A stretch of DNA of 64,000 nucleotides from Viola odorata (taxonomy: Eukaryota; Streptophyta; Magnoliopsida; Malpighiales; Violaceae), in the NCBI GenBank assembly GCA_963691705.1, contig OY829537.1, positions 38,133,514 to 38,197,513 on the forward strand. The letters run 5' to 3'. The notes beneath the pieces are model-generated. The model was not told the DNA's origin. It searched no databases and saw only the letters and a list, made by a program, of their open reading frames with translations. The translations under genes and the position numbers were made by a program. Positions 31,949 through 42,325 of the stretch are shown in pieces; position 1 is the first letter of the stretch; every line of letters begins with the position of its first letter.

Positions 31949-34180
31949 ATGTCCTTAGTTCATCGTTGTCTGTCCGATTTCAATGTTCAGTTTCCTCAGG
32001 GCTACTCTACTAGTGTCGCTTCTGACCCTCTTCGCCTTAATAGTGCATTGCCCGATAATAGTAGGATATTGTATGCCAAGCTGTTTGACCATGGGTTTTG
32101 GCTTCCCCTTGACCCGCTTGTAAAACTGTTACTGGCCGATTCTGACTTGAATCCGGCCCAACTAAGTCCTAACGCAATTTGCGTTGTTAGTGCTTTTGCG
32201 GCGTTGTGCCGGTTCAAAGGGATTGAGTCCCCTTCACTAGCGTTGCTTCATGATATTTTCCAATTGTATTCTCGCAAGGGGGTAATATCAATATCACCCC
32301 GCTATGATGATGACTCACTGAAGCCCTTTACTTGGAAACTTATGGGTATTGAGTCTTCTGTTCCTCATTGGAAAGAAGAATTTTTTGTTGTTAACCTGCC
32401 CGAGCCTTTGTGGAGAACCGGTTTCAATGAGGAAATCAAAGATGGGGCCTGGGGTAGCAGAAAACCACTCTCCGATCCGGAAGATGGTTGGCTAAAGACG
32501 CTGCTCCAGATGGACTTCAGCGTTGACACTCGTAAAGTGGCGAATGGAGTGGCAGTTATAGAGTGTAAAATGGGTGAGTGTTGTCCTTCTTTCTTCGCGT
32601 TGCTGGGAAACGCTAACGCTAACATTTTTTCATGACTATACAGTGGTTCCACCCGGTTGGGAGCCCGAATACATTCGGAGGAAAAGGAGAAGGGAGCAAA
32701 CGCGAAGGACCTAGGCTGCCGCCGCTGCTGCTGCCACTGAGGGTAGGGCTATCGGTGTTACCTTAGTCGTGCCGCCTTCTCAAGGAGTTGCCGCTACTGT
32801 CAGCACTGTTCAAGCGTCGTCTTAGCGAGCGCGTGTTACGAGAAGGAAAAGAAGTAAAAAAGCAACCGCCGTGCCCTCTGCTCTTTCCCAGGCTACCGCT
32901 TCTCCAGAAGTGTCTGCTGGTTTGATTCCTACCGGGATTCCTTTGGTTTCTTCTTCTGTTCAGGTATATCTATTCGCTGCCGCTCCTGGTTTCTTCGTTC
33001 CTTTGCCGTGTCCTCATTGTATTTCCTTTTCTTAGGAAGTTGGCCATACTTCCACTCATTCTCTTCCTTAAGACATGTCCTTTGCGAGCGAGCTTGCCGA
33101 GTGCCGGAAGAAGGTTCGCCACGACCTTCAAAGTAGCCCGTCGTCATCCGGCGTTAATCCATCCTTGACGACTGCCACAAGGGATGACGCGCCTTTCGGA
33201 CAGCCTCAAGGTGCTGGCCCTGCTGCTGATCCCCATGATTTTGCTGATTCTCCCCTCCATTCTACCTCCAGTGTTGTAGGTTTTAGTTCAGAGATGCTGG
33301 GTTATGAGATAATCGGTAGTGGTGAGTCTTTTGTCTCTACCGTGGAGGGCTCTGCTGACCGCCCTCCTTCTCCTCCTGCAATGTTTTTTGTTCCTTCGTC
33401 CCCGCTTGCTGCCACGAGGGACAATCCTGCTTCTAACTTTATAGTTGGTGTAACTCCGTATGCTCCTCCCAGCTTTCCCACTCACCGCGTTAACCTGAGT
33501 AGCCTTAGAGAGAAAGCTTTTCAAGTCTCAGAGACTGATAGCGCTGAGGCTGTTCTTGCATCTACGTCTCTGTTGGCGGCTCGAATAATGTCGCATCAGA
33601 GGGAAAAGGATGCATTTTTAGCCAAGAGTCACTAGGGGCCATGGATTTCCTTCGCTCTCAGATGTTTTCTTCCTTCTGTCATGCTCATTATATGGAGGAG
33701 GCTAACGCTATGGAGGCAGCGGACAAGTAGAGAGAAATAAATAGGTTGACAACTGAGCGTCAAGGTCTTTTGGATGCTGCGATGGCTGCCAAGCAAGAGG
33801 CAGAGGCGGCTAGGCAAGAGGCTAATGTTGCTAAACAGGAGGCGGAAGCTGCCAGGCTTGTGTTAGGGGAAGAGAAGCAGAGGAGTTTCGCTTTAAGCAC
33901 ACACCTTTCTGAAGAAGAAGCTGGGCTAGCATTAGAAAGACAGAGAAATGCTGAGTTGGCTGCCGACCTTAGCCTTTCTGCTGAGAAGTGCCGCTGGTAT
34001 CTGAAGGAAGGGGCAATGCTTATGTCTGAGGGCTTCATGCACCATCACGGGATGGACGAATTTCAGATTAAGACTCTTTCTGTATATTTTGAAGAGAAGT
34101 CCTCACATGTGTCCGATGAGGGTTTCTACAATTCAAAGGCCGTCAAACAGGGAGGAAATAACGCGTCAGCCGCTCCTTAG
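31949..34180 (+). pseudogene. Antisense three-exon gene of B2 ('putative gypsy-type transposase' domain)
   Basis: Opposite in direction to B2 pol. Exon 1 (31949-32573, 5' end cut) encodes a domain with LFDHGFWLPLDPLV, LSPNAICVVSAFAALC and ISPRYDDDSLKPF, matching the B3 copy and resembling the plant domain databases call putative gypsy-type transposase. Intron 1 is 32574-32643 (GTGAGT...TACAG, 70 bp) and intron 2 is 32964-33035 (GTATAT...TTCTTAG). Exon 3 encodes a Ser/Pro-rich linker and, after a frameshift near 33635, an Ala/Glu/Gln coiled coil (33746-34000) and a short C-terminal domain ending at 34180. Stops occur at TAG near 32710, TAA near 33070 and TAG near 33728. Its function is unknown; the name is a database label and gives no evidence of transposase activity. 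Confidence 0.72.
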
Positions 34181-34770
34181 ACCTCACACTTTGTTTCTTG
34201 ATTTTTGCTGTTGATGTCTTTGTCTATCCTTGTGAGGATATTTTGTAACTCTGACGATATCAGCTTCTGTTCAGGCCATTATTTTTTGTTTATAATTTCT
34301 TTGTTGGTCTTGTCTTATGATATTACTGCCATAATCATGGTTAGTAGGTTTTATTACTAAGATCACAATAATGTGGATATCGTACCTTATGCGGTTAGTC
34401 AACCGTTGCGTTTGTATACGCACGTCATTCGTGGTTGCCGAGATACTTCTGTCTTAGCCCTTCTATGGAAGTCATACCCGCTCGTTTTCTGATGAAGACT
34501 TTCTTGCTGTTGAGAATCAGGAAATTTAATTATGCATTATCATTATCTCTTTGATGATGTTCCAACGAACAAAATTATTATTTCCATTCCTGCCGCGTAT
34601 AGCTTAATGCCGCCCTTTGTTGTTAGGGGGATCACTTAGCCTTGGTAAGTTTGCTTATGATATTGTTGTTGTTGCGATAGAGACATCTCTCCAGCCTAAC
34701 TTCACCGGGTATCAACCGCTCGGTTACTAGCTGGGATATCTCTCTTTGTTTCAGATGCCAACGATCGGCT
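34181..34770. other. B2 spacer between antisense gene and minisatellite
   Basis: No gene. T-rich at the start, as expected for the 3' end of the plus-strand transcript. Near 34690-34740 it shares 'ttcaccgggtatcaaccgctcggttac' wording with the complement of 56340-56390 in B3. Confidence 0.6.
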
Positions 34771-35275
34771 TGGGGCGTGCCTCGTCTTAGTGAGCCATCT
34801 GATCAGGACCGGCCATCACAAGGATAGGATTTTCACTCCCAAGCATTGAAACCTCGCGTTCCTAGAGCGTGCCTCATCTTAGTGGTCCGTCTGTGTAAGC
34901 ATCGTTTCCACAAGGATAGGATTTTCACTTCTAGGATGGAGTTACTACCTCCTTGGGGCGTGCCTCGTCTTAATGACCCGTCTATGTGAGCACGACTACC
35001 ATAAGGATAGGATTTTCACTCCCAAGGATGCCGGGATGTGCCTCGTCTTAATGGGCCGTCTGTGTGAGCACTGTTGCCACAAGGATAGGATTTTAACTCC
35101 CGGGGGCGTTGGGGCGTGCCTCGTCTTAATGGGCCGTCTGTGTGAGCATGGTTGCCACAAGGATAGGATTTTCACTCCCAATGCTATTTATGCCAGGGCG
35201 TGCCTCGTCTTAGTGGGCTGTCTGATCAGGACCAGCCATCACAAGGATAGGATTTTCACTCCTGGCATTCTTCGT
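34770..35275. repeat. Minisatellite of B2, six units of about 80 bp
   Basis: Units start GGGGCGTGCCTCGTCTTA near 34774, 34866, 34957, 35034, 35112 and 35195. Each contains GTCTG, then CACAAGGATAGGATTTTCA. The same array, inverted, lies at 55830-56330 in B3, at the same place between integrase and the antisense gene. Peptides read through it repeat and are not genes. Confidence 0.9.
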
Positions 35276-35362
35276 TATCTGCATATGATTAACCATAATG
35301 TGCACAAGAAATTCCTTTCATTCATGCGTTAGAGCAATGCTAACAATGTCAAACAGGAGAGA

Positions 35363-36997
35363 TTAGCTTCTAGCATGATATAGTTTCAAACGGGCTATAT
35401 TCTAGGAGTTTGGTAAGGGAGTACCGTCAAGTGTTTCCAAATGATATGCTCCCTTTCCGATGACGCAGTTGACACGATATGACCCATCCCAATTTGGGCT
35501 GAGTTTTCCCATGCGCTGCCATGCCGCTCGTTTGTCTCTAAGCACTAAATATCCCACTTTGAGTAGCCGCTCTTTGACTTGTCTGTTATGATATTGCGCC
35601 ATTTTTCTTTTGTAATGCAAGGTTTTTAAGAGAGCCTCCTCTTGTACCTCTGGCAGCGCGTCAAGGTTAGCACGTAACCTTTCTTCATTTATTTCTTCAT
35701 TGAAGTATGCCACTCGAAGGCTCAGGGTGCCAATTTCTACCGACGTGACAACCTCTGTGCCAAAGGCTAACGCAAAAGGGGTTTCTCCTGTGGTAGTTTT
35801 CACCGTCATGCGATAGGCCCACATTACATACGGCAGTTTGTCTGCCCATTTCTTTTTAGAACCTTTTCAAACGGGCTATATTCCAGGAGTTTGGTAAGGG
35901 AGTACCGTCAAGTGTTTCCAAATGATATGCTCCCTTTCCGATGACGCAGTTGACACGATATGGCCCATCCCAATTTGGGCTGAGTTTTCCCATGCGCTGC
36001 CCTGCCGCTCGTTTGTCTCTAAGTACTAAATATCCCACTTTGAGCAGCCGCTCTTTGACTTGTCTGTTATGATATTGCGCAATTTTTCTTTTGTAATGCA
36101 AGGTTTTTAAGAGAGCCTCCTCTTGTACCTCTGGCAGCGCGTCAAGGTTAGCACGTAACCTTTCTTCATTTATTTCTTCATTGAAGTATGCCACTCGAAG
36201 GCTCAGGTGCCAATTTCTACCGGCGTGACAGCCTCTGTGCCAAAGGCTAACGCAAAGGGGGTTTCTCTTGTGGTAGTTTTCACGGTCATGCGATAGGCCC
36301 ACATTACATACGACAGTTTGTCTGCCCATTTCTTTTTAGAACCTTCTAAGTTCCTCTTGATGCCACTGAGGATACTACGATTGGTCACTTCAGCCTGCCC
36401 GTTGGTTTGCGGGTGTGCTACAGAAGAGAATCTTTGCTCGATCTGGAATTCCGCGCACTGATTTCAAAAAAATTGGCCGGTGAATTGTGTTCCGTTGTCA
36501 CTGACCAATATGCGAGGTACCCCAAATCGCATTATGACTTGATATTTAAAGAAACGCCAAATTTTTTCCGTTGTAATGTTGGCTACCGCCTCTGCTTCTG
36601 CCCATTTCGTGAAATAAGCTACCGCCACGACCACAAATTTTAGTTGGGACCTGGCTTTTGGAAACGGGCCTAAGATATCAATTCCCCATTTGGCAAACGG
36701 GCATGGGGCGACAATTTCTGAAATTTGCATGGCTGGTCTTCGAGGGATCTTGGCGTATTCTTGACATTTCTGACAAGATTTTACAAAGTTGTGACAGTCT
36801 CTGCGAATGGTGGGCCAGTAAAATCCTGAATGAAAGACCTGTGCCGCTAGGGTGTCACTAGCCACGTGCATGCCGCATATTCCTTCGTGGATTTCTCGCA
36901 AAGTATGGAGGCCTTCCTGCTCCGTTATGCACTTTGCAGCTGGATGAGAGAAGCATTTTCGAACCAACTCCCCATTGTAGTATGTGCACCGTGCCGC
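35363..36997 (-). pseudogene. Integrase of element B2 (with internal duplication)
   Basis: Starting near 36967: zinc region (CFSHPAAKC, then HEGICGMH and C-x2-C in CQKCQ), GIDILGP, VSDNGTQF and NGQAEVTNR, so the three catalytic acidic residues are present. One stop follows QFTGQFF at 36464-36466. The C-terminal part is duplicated in tandem (about 35384-35864 and 35865-36344). The inner copy carries a one-base deletion near 36207 that shifts the frame. The end of the outer copy has TAG at 35414-35416 where relatives have TGG, and the reading stops with TAA at 35363-35365. Confidence 0.85.
35384..36344. repeat. Tandem duplication of about 480 bp in B2 integrase
   Basis: Bases 35384-35864 and 35865-36344 are nearly identical, differing by a few substitutions and one indel (GGCTCAGGGTGCC against GGCTCAGGTGCC). 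The unit covers the integrase C-terminal region with the NWDGPYRV (GPY/F) segment. Confidence 0.92.
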
Positions 36998-38194
36998 TTA
37001 TTTCAAAATTTTCCTCTTTTCAGTGCTATCTACTGGCAGCTCATCATGTTTCAAATATTTCACAACGGGGACTCTCCAATCATTCTCCACTTCTTCCACA
37101 CAAAGAGACACTTGTTCTTCCATGAAAGAGGGCACTGGTATCTCACCGTAGTGCACATCTTTGGGTATGGAGGTTGTCGGGTTAGCTGCCATTTTAGCGA
37201 GATTATCAGCCTCACTATTGTCTTCTCGAGGAATATACTCGAAGCAGACTTGAATGCCTTTTCTCTGTGTCTCTGTTAGCTCACGTTTTACCTTTGAAAG
37301 GTATTGGATCATGATGGGTTCTTGGGCTTGGGAATTTCCCAAGACTTGATCTATTATTAGTTTAGAGTCCCCCCGTATCTTTAGCTGCAGATCACACATT
37401 GTTCCTGCATTGCGCGTAGCTTCAATGAAGAAATTGTTGCCTATTCTGAGTCCGGTCAGTAACGCTTCGTACTCGGCTGCGTTGTTGGATAGCGGCTGCA
37501 ATATTCTAATGGCATAGCGCATCTGTATGTCATCAGGTCCAATCATGAAAATTCCAGCGCTAGCTAACTCTTGATTTTTAGCTCCGTCCACGTGGATGAT
37601 CCATGTATTGCTGTAAGTGTCCGGGGACGGGAGATTTGAGTCTCCCGCTTCCCCTTCCGGTGGGTCCACCGGTAACCCATGTGTAAATGTGCATTCTGCT
37701 ATGAAGTCTGCTAACGCTTGGGCTTTGATGGACGGTCTGGCCTTATATTGCAACCCATACTGCTAAAGTTCGATTGCCCAAATCAGCATTCTTCCTAAGG
37801 ACTCAGGTTTCCTAAGAATTTTCCCCAATGGTTGATCAGTGAGTACTACGACAGGATGAGCTTGGAAGTATCGATCCATCTTTCGTGTTGCCTGCACGAG
37901 GGCAAACGCTACTTTCTCAATGTGAGTGTATCGCAACTCGGCATCCTTCAGTATGTGACTGACAAAGAATACGGGGCGATGAACATGTCTATCGCTTCGT
38001 ACAAGGACAACACTAACCACCTCGTCGGCGACACCCAGATATAAGTATAAGGCGTCGCCTGGTTCAGGTCTTGTCAACACCAGGTCAGACGAGAGGTAGG
38101 CTTTTATGCCGGCAAACGCTTATTCACATTCTTCCGTCCACCCAAAGGGGGCTCTCCTGCGAATGACTTTGAAGAAGGGTAGGCACCTTTCGCC
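36998..38194 (-). pseudogene. RNase H tether and second RNase H of element B2
   Basis: The tether region (about 38080-37763) reads LYLYLGVADE without the catalytic Asp. The archaeal-type domain (about 37620-37190) keeps HVDGAKN, AEYEALLTGLR, RGDSKLIIDQ and PREDNSEAD. Stops occur near 38195, 37760 and 36998, all in one frame with RT, so only point changes separate it from an open frame. Confidence 0.87.
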
Positions 38195-40849
38195 TTATTT
38201 GGAGATAAACCGTCTTAACGCAATGATGCGTCCTGTGAGCTTTTGCACTTCGTTGACGGTTCGCGGAGATATCATGTCCTGAATTGCTTTTACTTTCGAA
38301 GGGTTGGGCTGGATGCCTTTCTGGCTAACCACGTAGCCTAAGAATTTGCCTGTTTGAAACGCAAACATACACTTTCGGGGGTTCAACTTCATCTTGTATT
38401 CTCTCATCACATCGAAGACTTCTTCTAAATCAGCCATATGGTCCTCAAAGCTTCGACTTTTGACAAGTATATCGTCCACGTAGGCCTCCACCTTTTCCCA
38501 TATTTGCTTCTCAAAAACTTTATTTGCCATGCGCTGGAATGTTGCCCCGGCATTTTTCAATCCAAACGGCATTGCTGTGTAGCAATAGGTGGCCCTTGGC
38601 GTTATGAAAGTGGTTTTTTCTTCGTCCTCTATGGCCATGGGAATTTGGTGATATCCCGAGTTAGCATCCAACGAGCTTAGATAGGCGTACCCCGCAGTTT
38701 GGTCGACCAACTGATCGATTCGAGGAAGGGGATAACAGTCTTTGGGACAGGCGTCGTTCAAATCAGTGAAGTCAATGCACATGCGCCAATCTCCGTTAGG
38801 TTTTGGGACTAGGACAGGGTTAGCCAACCCCGTTGGGTACTGGACTTCTCGGATGAAGCCAGCATCCATGAGTTTTAATATTTCTTTCTCAATGGCTATC
38901 ATCTTTTCTGGAGAGAAGACTCGTCGCTTCTGCTGAACAGGCTTAGCATTAGGGTTAACGTTGAGTCGATGTTCTGCTGTTTCTCGCGAGATTCCAGGCA
39001 TATCTGCTGGCTTCCACGCGAATTCTCCTTCACATTTATTCAATAATCGAACTAGCTGTGCGCTTTCTTCTGCGCTCAATTTTTCGCTAACCAAAAAATT
39101 TGCCTCTTCGACTCCGTTAACGGGAATTGGCCTCATGTTGTCTACTGGCTGAGTGCGCTTTTCCTCTCTATCCTCGAAGGGATCATCCGCTACGCATAAG
39201 TAACAATCGCAACTCTTTTGGGTCATAAGTAAATAGCACTTGGCAGCTAACTTCTGGTCCCCTTTGATCGAGACCACTCCATTCCACGAAGGGTATTTCA
39301 TCTTTAGATGTTTTTGCGATATTGCAGCTCCAAAGAGGTTGAGGTATGGCCGCCCAAGTATGGCGTTGTAAGGTAATGACAGGTCTACAACCAAGAACAA
39401 TAGTTCCTCCGACCGTTTGGACGTGTCTTCTCTGAAGTATACTGGTAGCGTTGTAACTCCTACCACTGGGATTGGGACCCCGTCTACTCCAATTATTGGT
39501 TTTTTACAAGGCCTTAGCTCACTGTCAGGACGCTTCATCAGGTTGTATACTTCAAGCGAGAACAGATTGACCGCACTCCCATTGTCAACAAGGGTTCTCC
39601 TAACTCCATGGTTGCCGATAATGGGTGTGACCACTAACGCATCGTTGTGTGGGTAGACAATGCCTTTCTCATCCTCTTCTGAGAATGATAGCACCATTCG
39701 ATCTAACGCGTTTATTGCTTCACTTTTTACTAACGCGTTGTCTCTCTTTCGTTTGTCGCCCGTCGCGGGTGGTAGCGCTGCAGGTTCATCGAAATACGGA
39801 GTGCCTCCCGCTATAATATTGATCATAGGAACATCATCCTCGTTAATCACAAAGGTTTCCTTATTTCTTCCGATAGGGATGGCGTTGGCTCCCGTGGCGT
39901 AAGAGGGCGCTTGCCTATCATCAGTCTCCTTATCTACTAGATTGTTCCTGACCTCCTCCCTTATTTTAGCAGCAAATTCCCCGAGGTAGCCCTCCTCGAC
40001 TAGGCGCTCTATCGCTAATTTCAATTCTCTACACACGTCCGTGGAGTGCCCTTTGACTTTATGGAACTTGCAGAATGCATTTTCCCTTCCTCCCATAATT
40101 ACTCCCAGTTTCACAGGAGCTGGGTAACGAATAGGCAGGTTTCGTTGCTGAACTATCGCTAAGATTTCTTCTCTTGGGAGTATGAGGGAAGGGAGGTCAG
40201 GGTCGTATATTCGCCCCTTGGGTGGATCCGCTTGTCTCCTAGTAGGGGAATTCCCAAATCTTCCTCTCGAGAAGTTGCCCCTCTGCCGATTTGAGGCTCT
40301 AGGGATGTGGTCCTTTCGTTGCCCATAATCATCGGTTGGTTGCGTATCAGGAGTTGCGTTAACCCGGACGTTAGGGGCTGGATGTGTATCTTGGGGTACA
40401 TTCTGGATTCGTTCCCTATTCTCTTCTTCCTCCATTCTCGCGTAATTGTGGGCTTTCAGCCTTAACGCATCTAGTGTTAATTGGGGGTCCACCATTAAAG
40501 TATCTCGTAACTTCCCGTAACGGTAATTACACTTTAAAGCCTTGACAGCGAAGTCAATGGTGACCCCTGGCGTTAGCGACATCTCCAGATCAAAATGACT
40601 CAAAAAATCCTTCAAGGACTCTTGTGGCTTTCGGTGAATATCGAATAGTGCTGCCGTAAATTTCCTAATAGGAACAGTCGTGCTGAACCGACTCCGAAAT
40701 TTAGCTTCCAGTTGGGAAAAATTATCAATGGACCCTGCCGGAAGTCCCTCGAACCATAACGCAGCGTCACTGTGAGTTTGAAACTGTACAAAATCCTTCA
40801 CCTTATTAAGATGAGAAATAGGATCCTTTGTGCCATTATATGATTCCAC
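38195..40849 (-). pseudogene. gag C-terminal part, protease and RT of element B2 (884-codon open frame)
   Basis: Uninterrupted for 884 codons. The capsid core (SHLNKVKDF onward) runs to about 40400; the knuckle FCKFHKVKGHSTDVC is near 40080. Protease shows VDNGSAVN (about 39600) and ILGRPYL (about 39360). RT shows FIREVQYPTG, FTDLNDACPKD, MPFGLKNAG and the catalytic YVDD (complement of 38471-38482). Compared with B1 and B3 it may lack a few codons between SDAAL and WFEG, where those copies have additional residues. Listed as pseudogene because the whole polyprotein is broken on both sides. Confidence 0.88.
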
Positions 40850-41674
40850 AGGGAGTTTTACATGCCGATTGACCCGGTGATGTCTGACACGATGGCTGAA
40901 TGGGTGACCACTGTTATCATCAGGAATCCCCTGCGGTTGACGAGGGGGAGAGGGCTCGTTGAGCTGCCTTTGAGCTCGAAAATCATACTCACGATGCTGC
41001 CTGGGAGATCGGCTGCGACTTCTTGGCGTTCGAGTTCAATGCCTTCTGCTACTCGATCTCTCACTATGCCTGGGAGATGGGTCCCTGAACATCTCCTCTC
41101 GCCTGTTATCCCAATGATCTCTAAATTTTCCGTCCCATTGTTCCCCTTCAAGAACAGGAGCTTCCCTCCTATGCTGCTCAGACGGTTCGACGCGTCTATG
41201 CGCGAGTTGCATGACTCCGACAGGGGTTGATGTCAAAGGTAGGGATAACGGAAAACCTCTAGACTATCGAGGTGATAGTGGTCAATCGGCGACGATGGAT
41301 GGAGTAAAGACTATATGAGAAGGCACGCTAGGTCCCGAAACATGAGGCGTAAATCCTGCAGCTAGTTCTGTCAGCTGATCTAGCTGGGCTCGAAGAGCCG
41401 ATATTGAATTCGCGAGAGGATTGCCTGCACCGTCTACCGTGGGTGCCCTCAAATGGGGAATAGAGTAACTGGGTCCTGGCATCTGAGATAGAGGAGTATA
41501 TGCTTGAGATGCAAATGTTCCCGCCACTTGCTCAAAAGGGGGATCCGACATGCCCGGTGGAACTTCTTGCACCGTGATGGAAGGGTCAGTGGTGGCGAAA
41601 GTGAAGAGTCGCCTACGAGTAGAAAACAGGAGGCTAGAAGATTGGGACAGTTCGGGATCTGAGTCGGACTCCAT
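40850..41674 (-). pseudogene. gag N-terminal part of element B2
   Basis: Starts MESDSDPEL at 41674. The frame ends at 41282. The continuation is read in two overlapping frames (41236-41036 and 41151-40858), so stops and frameshifts are present. The Arg/Ser segment lies at about 41060-40985 on the minus strand and has a TGA within it. A helical LRAQLDQLTELAAGF segment is shared with B1 and B3. Confidence 0.78.
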
Positions 41675-41741
41675 AATCCTTTGAATTTTAAGAGAACAGA
41701 GCTTGGCTATTAAGGATGCTCACTTAATAGAACCAAAACTC

Positions 41742-41756
41742 TCAACGAAAGCACCA
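41742..41756 (-). other. Primer-binding site of element B2
   Basis: TGGTGCTTTCGTTGA on the minus strand, three bases after the LTR end; same family site as B1 and B3. Confidence 0.75.
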
Positions 41757-41759
41757 ATT

Positions 41760-42325
41760 TGATAAGATTCAGACTATTCGCTGAAGGGTAGCAGAGGATT
41801 ATGAGTCTTGAGGTCGACTGTCCACGGCGTCCGATGTACCTGCACATCGCCGGAGGGGGTCTCCGGCGTAAATACTCTGATGCCTAAGTCAGTAGTGATT
41901 GTGTAAAATAGCAGAGCTTCGGCTAGCAATCTTAGGCTTACCTTCCTCCTTTGTGGCGGAGGTATTTATAGGAAAAAATGGGGCATTTCTGAGTGATCTC
42001 GGTCATAAGGTGCTAACGCTCCCATCAGGGGGGGGGGGGTTAGAGTGCCTCGCTGATGGAATACACTATCGCTGTGTCAGGTATACATATAAGGGGTAGG
42101 CGTTACCTAGGCAAGGCAACGCCTACGCTCCTCTCGAGATGCCTAGCTTGGCCTGGGATGGGATAACGCCCTATATCACGACAGTGTGATGTGTGGGACC
42201 CCCTCGCTAATGTCGACCATCCCAGAGGCGATAGCCCCGAAGCTGTCGGGGCGGTAGTGACAGCTTTTTCCCCCACCATAGGGTATAAGACGAAAATGCC
42301 CTTGTTGTTAGGGGTATTGTTATCA
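41760..42325 (-). repeat. 5' LTR of element B2
   Basis: 566 bp, TGATAAC...TTATCA with a 6-bp terminal inverted repeat. A minus-strand TATA box is the complement of 41964-41971. A run of 12 G on the plus strand lies at 42028-42039. It is homologous to the LTRs at 49254-49740 and 9444-9776. Confidence 0.88.
41964..41971 (-). promoter_or_regulatory. TATA box of the B2 LTR
   Basis: TATAAATA on the minus strand followed by CC, at the same LTR position as in B1. Confidence 0.65.

Larger units (their letters stand above)
31949..42325 (-). mobile_element. Element B2: Tat-lineage element with antisense gene, 3'-truncated
   Basis: Read on the minus strand: 5' LTR (42325-41760), primer-binding site, gag, protease, RT, RNase H tether, second RNase H, integrase (ending 35363), a minisatellite region, then a gene in the opposite (plus) orientation cut at 31949. 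The 3' LTR is missing. The 884-codon frame 40849-38195 is the longest uninterrupted TE frame in the window and covers gag end to RT, so B2 is the best-preserved Tat copy here. AGTAT follows its LTR at 42326-42330. Confidence 0.88.

Noticed and set aside
34973..35332. 119-codon plus-strand frame with repeated peptide
   Set aside because: It reads through the roughly 80-bp minisatellite; the peptide repetition reflects the DNA repeat, and the minus strand is open too.
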